DNA from: JAIXWP01 sp041391745
GTDB taxonomy: Bacteria > Bacteroidota > Bacteroidia > Flavobacteriales_D > Sanyastnellaceae
Assembly (NCBI GenBank): GCA_041391745.1
Contig: JAWKNK010000002.1
Coordinates: forward strand, 186,001-250,000
DNA: 64,000 nt
Direction: 5' to 3'
Below are positions 1 to 9,012 of this stretch, piece by piece; position 1 is the stretch's first letter; every line of letters starts with the position of its first letter. The notes beneath the pieces are model-generated. The model had not been told where the DNA came from. It worked only from the letters and a program-made list of their open reading frames with translations, and made no database searches. The position numbers and the translations under genes are program-made.

Positions 1-431
1 TCAAATACTACTGGATTTTTATCATTGGTTTGATCGTGCTTGATTATTTGAGCGGCGGAAAACCAGCCAGACAATTGCTTATATATTCATTAAGTGCAAT
101 TGTGGCGTTGATATTCGGTATTTACTCAGAAGGTATGACAGCAGCTTTTGCTTTTATATCTGTAGGTTTGTTCTGTAGCACATTATGGCCATGCATTTTC
201 ACTCTTGGAATCACTGGATTAGGTAAAGCTACCAATGAAGGTTCAAGCCTTTTAATTATGATGATATGTGGTGGTGGATTTATCAGTCTGCTTCAAGGAC
301 ATCTTGCTTCACCTGAATACTTAGGGATTCAAAATAGCTATTGGGTTGGTGTTGCATGCTTTGCATATCTCGCTTTCTATGCGTTTAAAACGCGCAATTT
401 GGAAACTGGAGAGATGCAGGGGGGACATTGA
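1..431 (+). CDS. MFS transporter, C-terminal part (cut by window edge)
   Basis: The frame is open from the left edge (codons from base 3) to a TGA at 429-431, so the gene begins before the window. About 143 residues are visible, with four to five hydrophobic segments separated by short polar turns, typical of the last helices of a major facilitator superfamily permease. The order of segments and Gly-rich helices resembles the FucP-type sugar transporters common in Bacteroidota, but the substrate cannot be told from this piece. The TTG at 30 is an internal Leu codon and not a start. A strong terminator follows about 40 bases after the stop, so this is the last gene of its unit. Confidence 0.7.
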   Translation, partial: KYYWIFIIGLIVLDYLSGGKPARQLLIYSLSAIVALIFGIYSEGMTAAFAFISVGLFCSTLWPCIFTLGITGLGKATNEGSSLLIMMICGGGFISLLQGHLASPEYLGIQNSYWVGVACFAYLAFYAFKTRNLETGEMQGGH

Positions 432-464
432 TTAGTTAGATTAGTTAGAATAGTTGGATTAGAT

Positions 465-500
465 ATAAAAAAAAGGGGGTATTGATACCCCCTTTTTTTA
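465..500 (+). terminator. Bidirectional rho-independent terminator
   Basis: Perfect 7-bp stem GGGGGTA (475-481) / TACCCCC (486-492) with a TTGA loop, preceded by eight A and followed by seven T. It serves the plus-strand transporter and, on the other strand, the minus-strand gene whose stop is at 515. Confidence 0.85.
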
Positions 501-514
501 TTCCATTTATTCGA

Positions 515-3500
515 TTATTCCACAATCATCTTTTCTACAATTCTTTCCTCTTCAAAAGTCAACTCCACGGTGTAAATGCCAGATGCCAATTTGTTTTTGA
601 AATTAATCTCCACGACACTATTACCTTCCACATTCTTCAATTGATCATAAACCAACTTTCCTGTCAAGTCATAGATTTTAATAGTAATTTGACTTGTTTC
701 CAATCCGTCCACATTTAAGTTTACACTGCGACCGCTACTTGGGTTAGGATATATGCCTGTAGTGAAACTCAATTGCTCTATTCCGCCTTCACTTCTTTCA
801 GCAGCATTAGCTACCAATCCTGCAGGGGCAGCCACACAAAGCAGTTGATAGTCTGTTCCCCAATCACCTGCTCCACTCGGGAAGATTGGACGGATACGCA
901 CACGATAATGTGCTCCTGCGAATACGCCAGGAATATAGTTTACTCTGCAATATCTAGTACGTGTTCCGCTGTTCCAATAAACAGGATCAACTGTAAGCAG
1001 ATTATCAAATTCATCTACCAAAGTGAACTCCCATTCATAGGAATTAAAATTACACAAGCTAGCATCCGCACTTATAAAAGAACCGAGCGAACGTGTAGTC
1101 GGACATTGATCAGCCAGACGTAAATCCAAATCTTGTGCTGGGGCAATGTTTACCGTGAATGGAGGCGAGGTAACAACAAATGTTTCTTGATTTCCTCCAG
1201 CATCACTCAAGGTGAATATTGAATTAATCACCACTGTGTATGACATTCCATATTGCAATCCTGGAATTTGTGAAAGTGGCTTCCACGTGCTCGTTCCCGT
1301 GTGTGAATACTCATTCACTCCGTCGGAGAACACAATTTGATACAGTTGAGCGCCATTCCAATCACATTTAAATGATGCGCACAAGCCTGACATTTCCGTT
1401 CCATTATCAGGACCACTTTCATTCAATTCTTGTAAACAGAAAGTATATGAACCAACAGAAGCTGCATTCATATTTCTTACCAGTACGTAATAATCATTAC
1501 CCGGAGTGAGGTTTCCGTAAATTAAAATTTCAGGTGAACCAACTCCATTTTCATTTTCACTATCCAGTGTAGTTCCACCAGCTTCCTGTAATTCAAGATA
1601 CATATCGTTTGAAACACTATTGGTGTAGATTCTAACACCATTTGTTTGTGCTACAAAATGATACCACACGTCTTGGCCTGCTCCTATAGGGGCTTCTCCT
1701 TCTGCTTCAACAGATGGAGTAGCGTCGCTCAAGTTTCCAAATACATTCGAGCATACAGGATACACTGCACTATTCACTGTAGTCGCATCTTCGCGATAGT
1801 CGTTTGCAACTAATGCTTGAGAACAACCTTCATCTACAAAACCATCACAGTCATCATCATTCAAGTTTGCACACACTTCTGTGGCACCTGGATAAGTCGT
1901 GTCGTTGGTGTCATTGCAATCGTTTCCAACGGCCACATAACCTGGAGGTGGTGTTACATCATACACTTGAATAAATCCTGATGTCAATCCAAACCCATCA
2001 CCATCACCATCTGGGAAATAAGTGTATAGTGGACAACCTTCATTGATTCCACCTGAGCAGTTTTCATCATCATTGTTTCCGCAAATTTCAGCTACACCAG
2101 GATTCACGTTTGGATCATTATCATCACAATCACCGTTGCATAAGGTATAACCATCATTGTCAAGGTCAAAGTCTTCATCAATTGATCCATCACAATCTTC
2201 ATCCACACCATTACACAATTCAAATGCTCCTGGATGCGCGAGCGAATTGTTGTCATCACAATCACCCATACAAGTTGTGTAGCCATCATTATCCAAATCA
2301 AAATCTTCGTCCACTAATGCATCACAGTCGTCGTCAAAAGTGTTGCACAACTCTGGAGCGTTCGGATATACGGTATTGTCGTCATCATTACAATCCAAAT
2401 TATTATTTACATATCCAGAAGGTTGGATACAATTGGACACCATTTCATTTGGATCTCCAAAACCATCGTTGTCTGCATCCAGATACCATTGAATTGCGCT
2501 AACTACTACAATAAGGTTATTATAGGTCACGTTATCGGAGGTTGTGCTGTTTGAAGCCGTTAAAGACACGTTGTACGTACCAGGAGTGTTATAAGTAACT
2601 ATTGGATTTACATCAGTAGAAGAACTTGGTGTTCCTCCAGGGAAGCTCCATACATAGTCAGTAGCGCCACCAGAAGTTGTATTTGTAAAGCCTACTTGTT
2701 CTCCCGAACAAATGTTTGTTTCTGATGCTGTGAAATCGGCAACTATTGAAGACACCGACATACATGGTCCTGGGTTTGTGATTACGTTATGGAACAAGCC
2801 ATTAAGAACATCAGTGATATTCGAAACACAAACTTCTGATGCTTCAATCGAAGAATAATAAACACGGAAGAATGGTGTGTTGTTGAAGTGTACAAGCATC
2901 TTAGAATGCACTGAACCTGCGGCAGCAATTTCATAGCCATCAGTAGTATGTCTCACGTGAGGAGTCCATTCCGCACTCAACAAATTTTCTACACTTTCAA
3001 TCACTACTCCACTCAATGTAAATTGAACCGCACTAATCTGCGATCCGGGATTATTGATGTAAACATCAACATATCCATCAACAAGATTTACATCTGAAAT
3101 TCCGATTTCTACCGACTCGCCGAGATCAATAAATTCATCATCGAAATCGCAAGACTCCACAAGCAATGGATTCACTCCTAAATCCAGTTGCGTGTGAATA
3201 CACTCCTCAAGATATACAGCATCTGCTGCAGAAATAATTCCATCGTTGTTCAAGTCAGTACAAGTAGAAACATCCACTGCAGCATTCATTACAGCAGCAT
3301 CGAGATAGTGGTGTACATCCAGTTCTGTCAAGAAATTATCTACATACACATCACCTCTTTTTACCATACCCGGACAGTTGCCCGCGCAGTCAGGATAGCT
3401 ATTGCCAAAAGGTTGACCAATACAGTCTACAATTTCTGGACATGAACCTATGTCTTTTGTAAAGTTGATGATGTTGCCATTCACATCTCTGTCAAAAGAA

Positions 3501-5674
3501 ATACACACTTGCGCCCAGTTGTTGTCGTAGCGCAATTCATATCTTCCGTTAGCGTCAGGGCTTTGATCCCAGTTTGTTCTTACCACTAAGTAGTATGAAC
3601 CAGCGGGTACATCTGTAATGTCTATCCATTGACAAGAAAGTCCTGAGCTGTAAGTATCTCTACAACCTGCAGTGATACCCATATTCCCACAGCTGTATTT
3701 TGCAACGTATCCTGAAGGACAGAATAAGTCGAGTACGCAGAAGCCGTTCTTAAATCCAATTTGAGGCATTGGAGTTCCTGTTTCATCATACAGAACATAT
3801 TCCGCATATCCTTCATAGTGATAGTGGTTGTGGCACTCGTCATATTCAAACTGAGGATTGCCCGCGTTCGGTACTCCGATAAAATAATCCTGATTACCGA
3901 TATTCCAGATGGTAGTTGTAAATCTTAAAATCTGACGACTGCCAAGACCTTGCAAACATCCTTCATTTACCAAACACGCATCTGTTCCATTGATGTTTGT
4001 TACATAAAGTGAGTTGTACATATCAGTGAGCGATACTTCAAGGTCTGGCCCAAGGTTTTCACAGTTTGGATCACCGTTGTAATAACAAACTCCTGGTGCT
4101 CCTGCGATTGGCATGTAGTTACATGCTAAAGGATCCATACAGCCAACAATCGGTCCCATGTATTCGATGATGAACTCGATTTCAGAAATTCCACATGCGC
4201 CGCCTGTATCACCTACTCGTATGTAATATGTTTGACCTCCTTGCAAGAAAGGAGTCATTTCTGCCTGCACACCACACTGATCATCATTATAAGTAACAGT
4301 TGCCTCGTTGGTATCATCAAAGTTGGCCATGTTACAGTAGTCGTAGATCCACAACTTTGTATCGCAGAATGCAATATCGCAAGTCGAAATGCGGTATTGG
4401 CCATCTTCTGCTGGAGTGAATTCATACCATGTGTTTGGTTCTGGTGCTGTATATGAACCAAGCGTTGCAACAATCGGGTTGTTGCAGCTTGTTCCTTCAG
4501 GGCAGTTGATATCTCGCGTATCCAAATAGCCAAAATTCGAACCACTTGCCACTTCAATACCATTCAGATAAATAGTGTACGAGCCTGTTCCATTTGCACA
4601 GCAAAGTCCATTTCCTCCAGTATCATAAATTTCAAAGCGATGACAATCGTCCGTAATACAGAATGTGTCGTCGTTAGACGTACCTTCTGCTACGATGTTG
4701 TTGCTGTTATCAAATACGGCCCATGAGGTTTGTTGAGGTAAATTATCCGCAGTGATATCCACGGTCATAATCATACCTGTTTCTACAATTACGTTTTGAG
4801 TGACTTCATCTGTAGCTCCAAAGCTATCTTCTACCAACAGGGTAACAGGATAAACACCTGGTGCGCTAAACAGCACAACTGGATTTGCAATGTTTGACGA
4901 TGATGGTGTTGCGCCTGGGATGGTCCAAGTCCAAGCCACTACGTTACCTGCCGAAGTGCTTGTAAGCTGCATATTCAAACAGTTCGTTCCGAAAGGCACA
5001 TCAATAAATGATGCCGCCAACTCTGGGAAAACGCATGATCCATCATCAGAAGTAGCGCATCCATCGTAGTTAGTGGCATTTGGATTGGTACAACCTGATG
5101 CACCTACTGCGGTAATTTCAACTTGGAAATTTCCTGTGTTACCATTGTATCCACCTACTTGTAAATAATAAGTTTCACCAGAGGTCAGTAAATCACAGTT
5201 TACATTCAAACGTGATGCATAGCCTATTCCTGAATAGTCATCATTACATGCAAGCTGTGTTCCGCCGCAAGCTGAGAATAGAGCGATTCTCGTATCGGTC
5301 AAGGTTCCAAGATATGTTCTTATAATCAAGTCACCACCTTCATAAACAAACGAATACCAAACGTCCTTTATTCCTGTTCCGCCACATGATGGATTCGGTC
5401 CATCTGTGATCGTGTTCGTATTAGACCCTGTGATTGGACCACCATTAATTGTAATCGGTGTAGCATTCGCGCAAATATCATTCACCGGTTCGCACGATCC
5501 TGGTACAACTTGAATCGCTTCAGAAGTTGAGCTTAATCCAGCATTTGAACATGTAGTCACCAATCTGAAATAAGTAGTGCTCGATAAGTTCACGGTGGTA
5601 TATGTACTCGTTGTGCCACCTGATCCATTGGCTACTGCAGCCCATCCTGATGTTCCGCTAGAGGAAGTTTCCAT
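515..5674 (-). CDS. T9SS-secreted multidomain protein with lysyl oxidase domain (main part, frameshifted from its N-terminus)
   Basis: This 1,719-codon frame is the continuation of the 290-codon frame at 5632-6504, which carries the signal peptide. Going down the fragment I see: a pre-peptidase C-terminal-like (PPC) domain (about 57-195), a PKD domain (about 218-298), a second PPC-like domain, a lysyl oxidase domain (about 543-725), a dockerin-like calcium repeat (about 770-832, DLNNDGIISAADA), a cohesin-like stretch, another PKD, four or five MopE-type Asp/Asn metal-binding repeats (about 1065-1281), a third PPC-like domain, and a T9SS type A sorting domain starting at IYPNPSSG (about 1640). 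The lysyl oxidase part keeps the copper motif CHNHYHYEGY near residue 614, a Lys before GFCVLD that aligns with the cofactor Lys of human LOX, and DTY before SSGLSCQWIDITDV that aligns with the cofactor Tyr. The ATG at 5674 is not the true start. Oxidation of peptidyl lysine at the cell surface is inferred from the family. Confidence 0.85.
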   Translation of the reverse strand: METSSSGTSGWAAVANGSGGTTSTYTTVNLSSTTYFRLVTTCSNAGLSSTSEAIQVVPGSCEPVNDICANATPITINGGPITGSNTNTITDGPNPSCGGTGIKDVWYSFVYEGGDLIIRTYLGTLTDTRIALFSACGGTQLACNDDYSGIGYASRLNVNCDLLTSGETYYLQVGGYNGNTGNFQVEITAVGASGCTNPNATNYDGCATSDDGSCVFPELAASFIDVPFGTNCLNMQLTSTSAGNVVAWTWTIPGATPSSSNIANPVVLFSAPGVYPVTLLVEDSFGATDEVTQNVIVETGMIMTVDITADNLPQQTSWAVFDNSNNIVAEGTSNDDTFCITDDCHRFEIYDTGGNGLCCANGTGSYTIYLNGIEVASGSNFGYLDTRDINCPEGTSCNNPIVATLGSYTAPEPNTWYEFTPAEDGQYRISTCDIAFCDTKLWIYDYCNMANFDDTNEATVTYNDDQCGVQAEMTPFLQGGQTYYIRVGDTGGACGISEIEFIIEYMGPIVGCMDPLACNYMPIAGAPGVCYYNGDPNCENLGPDLEVSLTDMYNSLYVTNINGTDACLVNEGCLQGLGSRQILRFTTTIWNIGNQDYFIGVPNAGNPQFEYDECHNHYHYEGYAEYVLYDETGTPMPQIGFKNGFCVLDLFCPSGYVAKYSCGNMGITAGCRDTYSSGLSCQWIDITDVPAGSYYLVVRTNWDQSPDANGRYELRYDNNWAQVCISFDRDVNGNIINFTKDIGSCPEIVDCIGQPFGNSYPDCAGNCPGMVKRGDVYVDNFLTELDVHHYLDAAVMNAAVDVSTCTDLNNDGIISAADAVYLEECIHTQLDLGVNPLLVESCDFDDEFIDLGESVEIGISDVNLVDGYVDVYINNPGSQISAVQFTLSGVVIESVENLLSAEWTPHVRHTTDGYEIAAAGSVHSKMLVHFNNTPFFRVYYSSIEASEVCVSNITDVLNGLFHNVITNPGPCMSVSSIVADFTASETNICSGEQVGFTNTTSGGATDYVWSFPGGTPSSSTDVNPIVTYNTPGTYNVSLTASNSTTSDNVTYNNLIVVVSAIQWYLDADNDGFGDPNEMVSNCIQPSGYVNNNLDCNDDDNTVYPNAPELCNTFDDDCDALVDEDFDLDNDGYTTCMGDCDDNNSLAHPGAFELCNGVDEDCDGSIDEDFDLDNDGYTLCNGDCDDNDPNVNPGVAEICGNNDDENCSGGINEGCPLYTYFPDGDGDGFGLTSGFIQVYDVTPPPGYVAVGNDCNDTNDTTYPGATEVCANLNDDDCDGFVDEGCSQALVANDYREDATTVNSAVYPVCSNVFGNLSDATPSVEAEGEAPIGAGQDVWYHFVAQTNGVRIYTNSVSNDMYLELQEAGGTTLDSENENGVGSPEILIYGNLTPGNDYYVLVRNMNAASVGSYTFCLQELNESGPDNGTEMSGLCASFKCDWNGAQLYQIVFSDGVNEYSHTGTSTWKPLSQIPGLQYGMSYTVVINSIFTLSDAGGNQETFVVTSPPFTVNIAPAQDLDLRLADQCPTTRSLGSFISADASLCNFNSYEWEFTLVDEFDNLLTVDPVYWNSGTRTRYCRVNYIPGVFAGAHYRVRIRPIFPSGAGDWGTDYQLLCVAAPAGLVANAAERSEGGIEQLSFTTGIYPNPSSGRSVNLNVDGLETSQITIKIYDLTGKLVYDQLKNVEGNSVVEINFKNKLASGIYTVELTFEEERIVEKMIVE

Positions 5675-6504
5675 TGATAAGAAACCCCAACACCTACTTC
5701 AACTCCATTAGCAGTAAGAATTGTTGATGTGTTATTACAAATATTCACGGGAGATGTCACTGTGGGAGTTGCAGGAGCGGCATCACAAGCCGCTGGAGGA
5801 GCCCAAGAAAAGGTAAGCCCACTCAAAGGCATGATGGTATTCGAGTTGGTCATACTTGAATTGTTCGCACCACCTGCGCTCGAAGTCGACCAGTTAGAAG
5901 TTGTTGTTCTATTATTAAAATCTGTGTTTGAAGCACCTCTTAAGCCCACTTGACAAGTCAATGAAGAGGAATTGGTAGCATAGCAATCACCGTACACCAC
6001 TTCAATAGTATTTGAAGTTTCATACAACTTGATTTGGAAGTTAAGCACATCGCCAACTACCCCACCGCCGCTATAGCGGCGTGCATTGTTCCATTGAACC
6101 ACAAAAACCTGATTCGGCGAGGAACCAACTGTAGTATATGTCAAGTCTTCACCGTTGTTGATGATATCTCTACCAAAAGCAGAAATAGCAGCAGTATAGC
6201 CTGTATTTGAGCTTAACGGAGTGAAGTTTGTGTTGCCAGAAGAAGTAGCACCGAATGTGACATAACCGTTTGAGTTGACGCGCACAGAGGTGTAGTTTGA
6301 CCCATTGTAGTAAAATGAAAATGGGATCGTCAACACCATCGTACCATCATCCCATCCCGTACCAAAACCAACGTTGGTAGGTGTTGTAATAGGTTCGTAT
6401 AAGTTGGTTGATTGTGAAAAAGAGTACAGGTTTACCTGTGAGTAACAAACTGAGTGGATAGCTAGAAACAATAGCATAACCACTCCTAACGGAGTGAACT
6501 TCAT
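5632..6504 (-). CDS. N-terminal fragment of the lysyl-oxidase-domain T9SS protein
   Basis: This frame starts at the ATG at 6504 with a Sec signal peptide (MKFTPLGVVMLLFLAIHSVCYS, cleavage near SQ). It continues through a Bacteroidota secreted beta-sandwich domain into an Ig/Fn-like segment and runs out of frame at SYQWKLPLAE. In the next frame the sequence continues naturally as TSSSGTSGWAAVANGSG, so one A appears to be missing from a run of A near 5666. The two frames together would encode a protein of roughly 1,995 residues. A near-consensus -7 box (CATATTTG on the minus strand, 6553-6560) lies about 50 bases upstream. Whether the shift is real or a read error cannot be decided from the sequence. 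Confidence 0.8.
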   Translation of the reverse strand: MKFTPLGVVMLLFLAIHSVCYSQVNLYSFSQSTNLYEPITTPTNVGFGTGWDDGTMVLTIPFSFYYNGSNYTSVRVNSNGYVTFGATSSGNTNFTPLSSNTGYTAAISAFGRDIINNGEDLTYTTVGSSPNQVFVVQWNNARRYSGGGVVGDVLNFQIKLYETSNTIEVVYGDCYATNSSSLTCQVGLRGASNTDFNNRTTTSNWSTSSAGGANNSSMTNSNTIMPLSGLTFSWAPPAACDAAPATPTVTSPVNICNNTSTILTANGVEVGVGVSYQWKLPLAEHQDGLQ

Positions 6505-6607
6505 AGTAAGGCTTTGGTTGTTTGGTATAAGTCCCCCATAATGAGGTAATTACAAATATGCATTATTTTTTCGGAAATTGCAAGTCTAATCGCATCCCAA
6601 TCTCTCC

Positions 6608-7909
6608 ATGCAGAACATCGAATCGTATAGTGATTTTCTCGAAAACCTCAATAAAGAAAGGCGTTACAGGTTCACCAAGTCTGTAATTTGGTTTGGGTTT
6701 ATTGCTGATTTGGTTTTTTTCATTCACGACCGACTCTTCGATAGTCAACGCATCATCATTCCCCTCGACATTTTGATGGTAGTTGGATATTTGGCATTGG
6801 TTGTTTTTATAAAACATACAAGAGATAAAGAATGGATAGCTCCGCTGCTTCTCATTACTTCCTATTTCTGGATTTTCTTTAATTGTTTGATTTATGGAAA
6901 AGACAGTGAGCTTGAGCTCTTTTTCATTACCATTCCCGCCGCATCTATTTTTGTAGTTGACCATAAAAAAACACTGACCATCATCACCTTGTTGGGTTTG
7001 CCCATTATAGCACTGATTGTGCTTTACAGCGGGGCTTATGCTTGGCAGCCTATACAAAACTTACAACCTGATTTTCTGAATCGAACTGCTATTATCGCCA
7101 TCATAATGAATATGGCGCTCGTATTGTTATTTATAAATAGACTGATAAAAAATACCACGTCTACAACTGCTCAACTCACTGAAAAGCATGCAGAATTATT
7201 GAATAAAAATAACGAGCTAGAATTTATCAATCACAGGCAGCGCGTTGACAATGATTTTCTAGATAAGCGTGTGGATGAAGTGGTACATGAATTGCGACAA
7301 AAGGAAAGAGAGGTCACATTGAAGCTCATTCAAAATGAGGAAAATCAAAAACAGCGTATTGCGAAAGAATTGCATGATAGTGTTGGGGTGCTATTGAGTA
7401 CCGCAAAATTGAATTTGGAAAACAATTCCGACGATAAGGAGTTGCAGTTTGCATTGCAGCTTGTGGACAAGGCCTGCAAAGAAGTACGTTCCATTTCTCA
7501 TGAAATGACTCCTACACTTTTTAAAGAACTTGGGTTGGTAAAGTCGTTGTATGATTTTCAAGAGATGTTTTCTCAAGGTGGAAAAATGGAACTTGAAATT
7601 GTGGTTAAAGATTATAATGGTGAATTAGGAGTCGACAACGAACTCGTGGTGTATAGAATGATCAAGGAAACCATCAACAACGCCATCAAGCATGCTTCTT
7701 GCTCGGTAATTACCATTCAAATTTTTTTAAGAGATAGAAAACTGATTGTTTCAGTAGAAGATGATGGAAAAGGCTTTGATATTTACGCTTCGAAAACAGG
7801 GCTTGGTATTTCTAGCATTAAACAACGCGTGGAGCTGCTTGGTGGCATTCATACAATCGAAAGTGCACTGAACAAGGGAACAATTCACATCATTGAAATT
7901 CCATTATGA
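6608..7909 (+). CDS. Sensor histidine kinase, HisKA_3 (NarX/LiaS-like) class
   Basis: The 433-residue membrane kinase has five to six hydrophobic helices in residues 25-185, then a coiled-coil linker (about 190-245). A HisKA_3 dimerization box follows, RIAKELHDSVGVLL, with the phospho-accepting His at about residue 256. The HATPase domain has an N box (KETINNAIKHA) and G boxes (DDGKGFD, TGLGISSIKQRVELLGG). There is no large extracellular sensor domain, so it probably senses through its membrane part or through a partner. Its stop overlaps the start of the response regulator by four bases (ATGA), showing translational coupling. It sits between two giant T9SS cargo genes, but nothing in the sequence proves that it controls them. 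Confidence 0.9.
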   Translation: MQNIESYSDFLENLNKERRYRFTKSVIWFGFIADLVFFIHDRLFDSQRIIIPLDILMVVGYLALVVFIKHTRDKEWIAPLLLITSYFWIFFNCLIYGKDSELELFFITIPAASIFVVDHKKTLTIITLLGLPIIALIVLYSGAYAWQPIQNLQPDFLNRTAIIAIIMNMALVLLFINRLIKNTTSTTAQLTEKHAELLNKNNELEFINHRQRVDNDFLDKRVDEVVHELRQKEREVTLKLIQNEENQKQRIAKELHDSVGVLLSTAKLNLENNSDDKELQFALQLVDKACKEVRSISHEMTPTLFKELGLVKSLYDFQEMFSQGGKMELEIVVKDYNGELGVDNELVVYRMIKETINNAIKHASCSVITIQIFLRDRKLIVSVEDDGKGFDIYASKTGLGISSIKQRVELLGGIHTIESALNKGTIHIIEIPL

Positions 7910-8511
7910 AAAAGAAAATAGTTCTTGCAGATGATCATCAATTATTTCTTGATGGTATCAAGTCTTTGTTAGAAAGGGATGGGCTTTACGACGTTGTTGG
8001 CTTGGCTTCGAACGGACGAGAGCTGGTGGATCTTGTTTTAAATAAAAAACCAGATCTCATCATTTCTGATATCAGCATGCCTCACTTTACCGGGCTTGAA
8101 GCTGTGCACTATATTAAAAATTTAGGCATCTCTACACCTTGGATTTTACTGACCATGCACAACTCTCCTTCATTAAAAAAGGAAAGTCAGCTGTTGGGTA
8201 TCGCTTCTTTCATTTTAAAAAATACTTCAGGAAAAAAATTACTTGATGCGGTTCACGAAGTAGTGAATTCTCGCTCTCGAATTTTTTCTCTGCCTCCCGT
8301 GAATCCTAAAAAGCAATTGACCACTCTAACAAAAAGGGAGAAAGAAATAGTACAGCTTGTCCTTGCCGGAAAAACAAGTGCTTCGATCGCGCAAGAGTTA
8401 GAGCTCAGCATCAAAACGGTCGAGACCCATCGTAAAAATATCTATCAAAAATTAGACATCCATTCTATCCCAGAATTACTGACCTATGCTCGCGGGATTG
8501 GGATGATGTGA
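7906..8511 (+). CDS. Response regulator, NarL/FixJ family
   Basis: The 201-residue regulator has a receiver domain (residues 1-120) with the acidic pair D9/D10, phospho-acceptor D55 in ISDISMP, T83 and K105. A LuxR-type helix-turn-helix follows (about 135-195, LTKREKEIVQLVLAGKTS...VETHRKNIYQKL). It is coupled to the kinase just upstream by a four-base overlap, and the pair forms a complete two-component system. The target genes are unknown. A strong terminator lies about 165 bases downstream. Confidence 0.93.
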   Translation: MKKKIVLADDHQLFLDGIKSLLERDGLYDVVGLASNGRELVDLVLNKKPDLIISDISMPHFTGLEAVHYIKNLGISTPWILLTMHNSPSLKKESQLLGIASFILKNTSGKKLLDAVHEVVNSRSRIFSLPPVNPKKQLTTLTKREKEIVQLVLAGKTSASIAQELELSIKTVETHRKNIYQKLDIHSIPELLTYARGIGMM

Positions 8512-8519
8512 GTGGGAGA

Positions 8520-8672
8520 CGAGGAACAAGAAACAAGGAACAAGAAACAAGGAACAAGGAACAAGGATTCGAGGATTCGTCCTTCGACAAGCTCAGGAAC
8601 CAGGATTCAAGAAGAAAATGATTCGAGGAGACACTTGTCCCGAACTTGATTCGGGAAGGATTCGAGGATAAA
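8520..8672. repeat. Dispersed intergenic repeat, copy A
   Basis: The spacer begins with tandem AAGGAACAAGAAAC-like units, then octamers of the type GAGGATTC/AAGGATTC, and a REP-like CCTTCGACAAGCTCAGG (8581-8597). It ends with a tail GACACTTGTCCCGAACTTG, ATTCGGGAAGGATT (about 8629-8661) that can fold into two small overlapping hairpins. The same octamers and tail recur near 28.6 kb and 43.2 kb. Confidence 0.7.
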
Positions 8673-8674
8673 AC

Positions 8675-8706
8675 AAAAACCCCCGGACATTGTCCGGGGG
8701 TTTTTT
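8675..8706. terminator. Bidirectional terminator between convergent genes
   Basis: Perfect 14-bp stem AAAAACCCCCGGAC (8675-8688) / GTCCGGGGGTTTTT (8692-8705) with a three-base loop. It is flanked by A on the left and T on the right, so it can end transcription from the regulator gene (plus) and from the large secreted protein (minus). Confidence 0.92.
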
Positions 8707-8751
8707 GAATTATTGTTTTCTAGAATCCTAGAATCTTTGTCTTCTTGAAAA

Positions 8752-9012
8752 CTATTTAATAATAACGCGCTCCGTCATCACCGTTTCACCATCGATGATC
8801 TGAACGTTGTACATTCCAGATGACAACTTTGTGTCGAATAGAATTGTACCGTTGAATGAGTTGTTTACGCTGTATTGGTTCGTAGTAATTACTCTTCCCA
8901 ATGCGTCGATTACATTCACCTGAACAGTCTCTGATGTGATACCTGTCAATTGAATGTTGATCATCTCTCCATTGTTTGGATTAGGATAAAGCTTCACTGA
9001 ACGCTCAAGCAT
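8752..9012 (-). CDS. T9SS C-terminal sorting domain, detached by a frameshift
   Basis: The 86-codon frame LERSVKLYPNPNNGEMINIQ...SSGMYNVQII...TERVIIK is a textbook T9SS type A sorting domain and nothing else. It belongs to the 981-codon frame directly upstream: that frame reads ...LTSVNA and hits TGA, while the next frame continues ERSVKLYPNP. One extra T in GCTTGAG (about 9011) explains the break. Without the correction, the large protein would lack its secretion signal and stay in the periplasm. Confidence 0.85.
   Translation of the reverse strand: MLERSVKLYPNPNNGEMINIQLTGITSETVQVNVIDALGRVITTNQYSVNNSFNGTILFDTKLSSGMYNVQIIDGETVMTERVIIK

Noticed and set aside
2100..2500. His-rich frame on the plus strand (130 codons)
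   Set aside because: It is the antisense of the Asp/Asn-rich MopE repeats, whose GAT/AAT codons read as ATC/ATT and CAT-like codons.
6063..6080. GC palindrome CGCCGCTATAGCGGCG as an operator
   Set aside because: It lies in the middle of a coding region far from any promoter; probably chance plus codon use.
6563..7057. Minus-strand 164-codon frame opposite the histidine kinase
   Set aside because: It lies entirely in the shadow of the kinase gene and its leader, with no family features.
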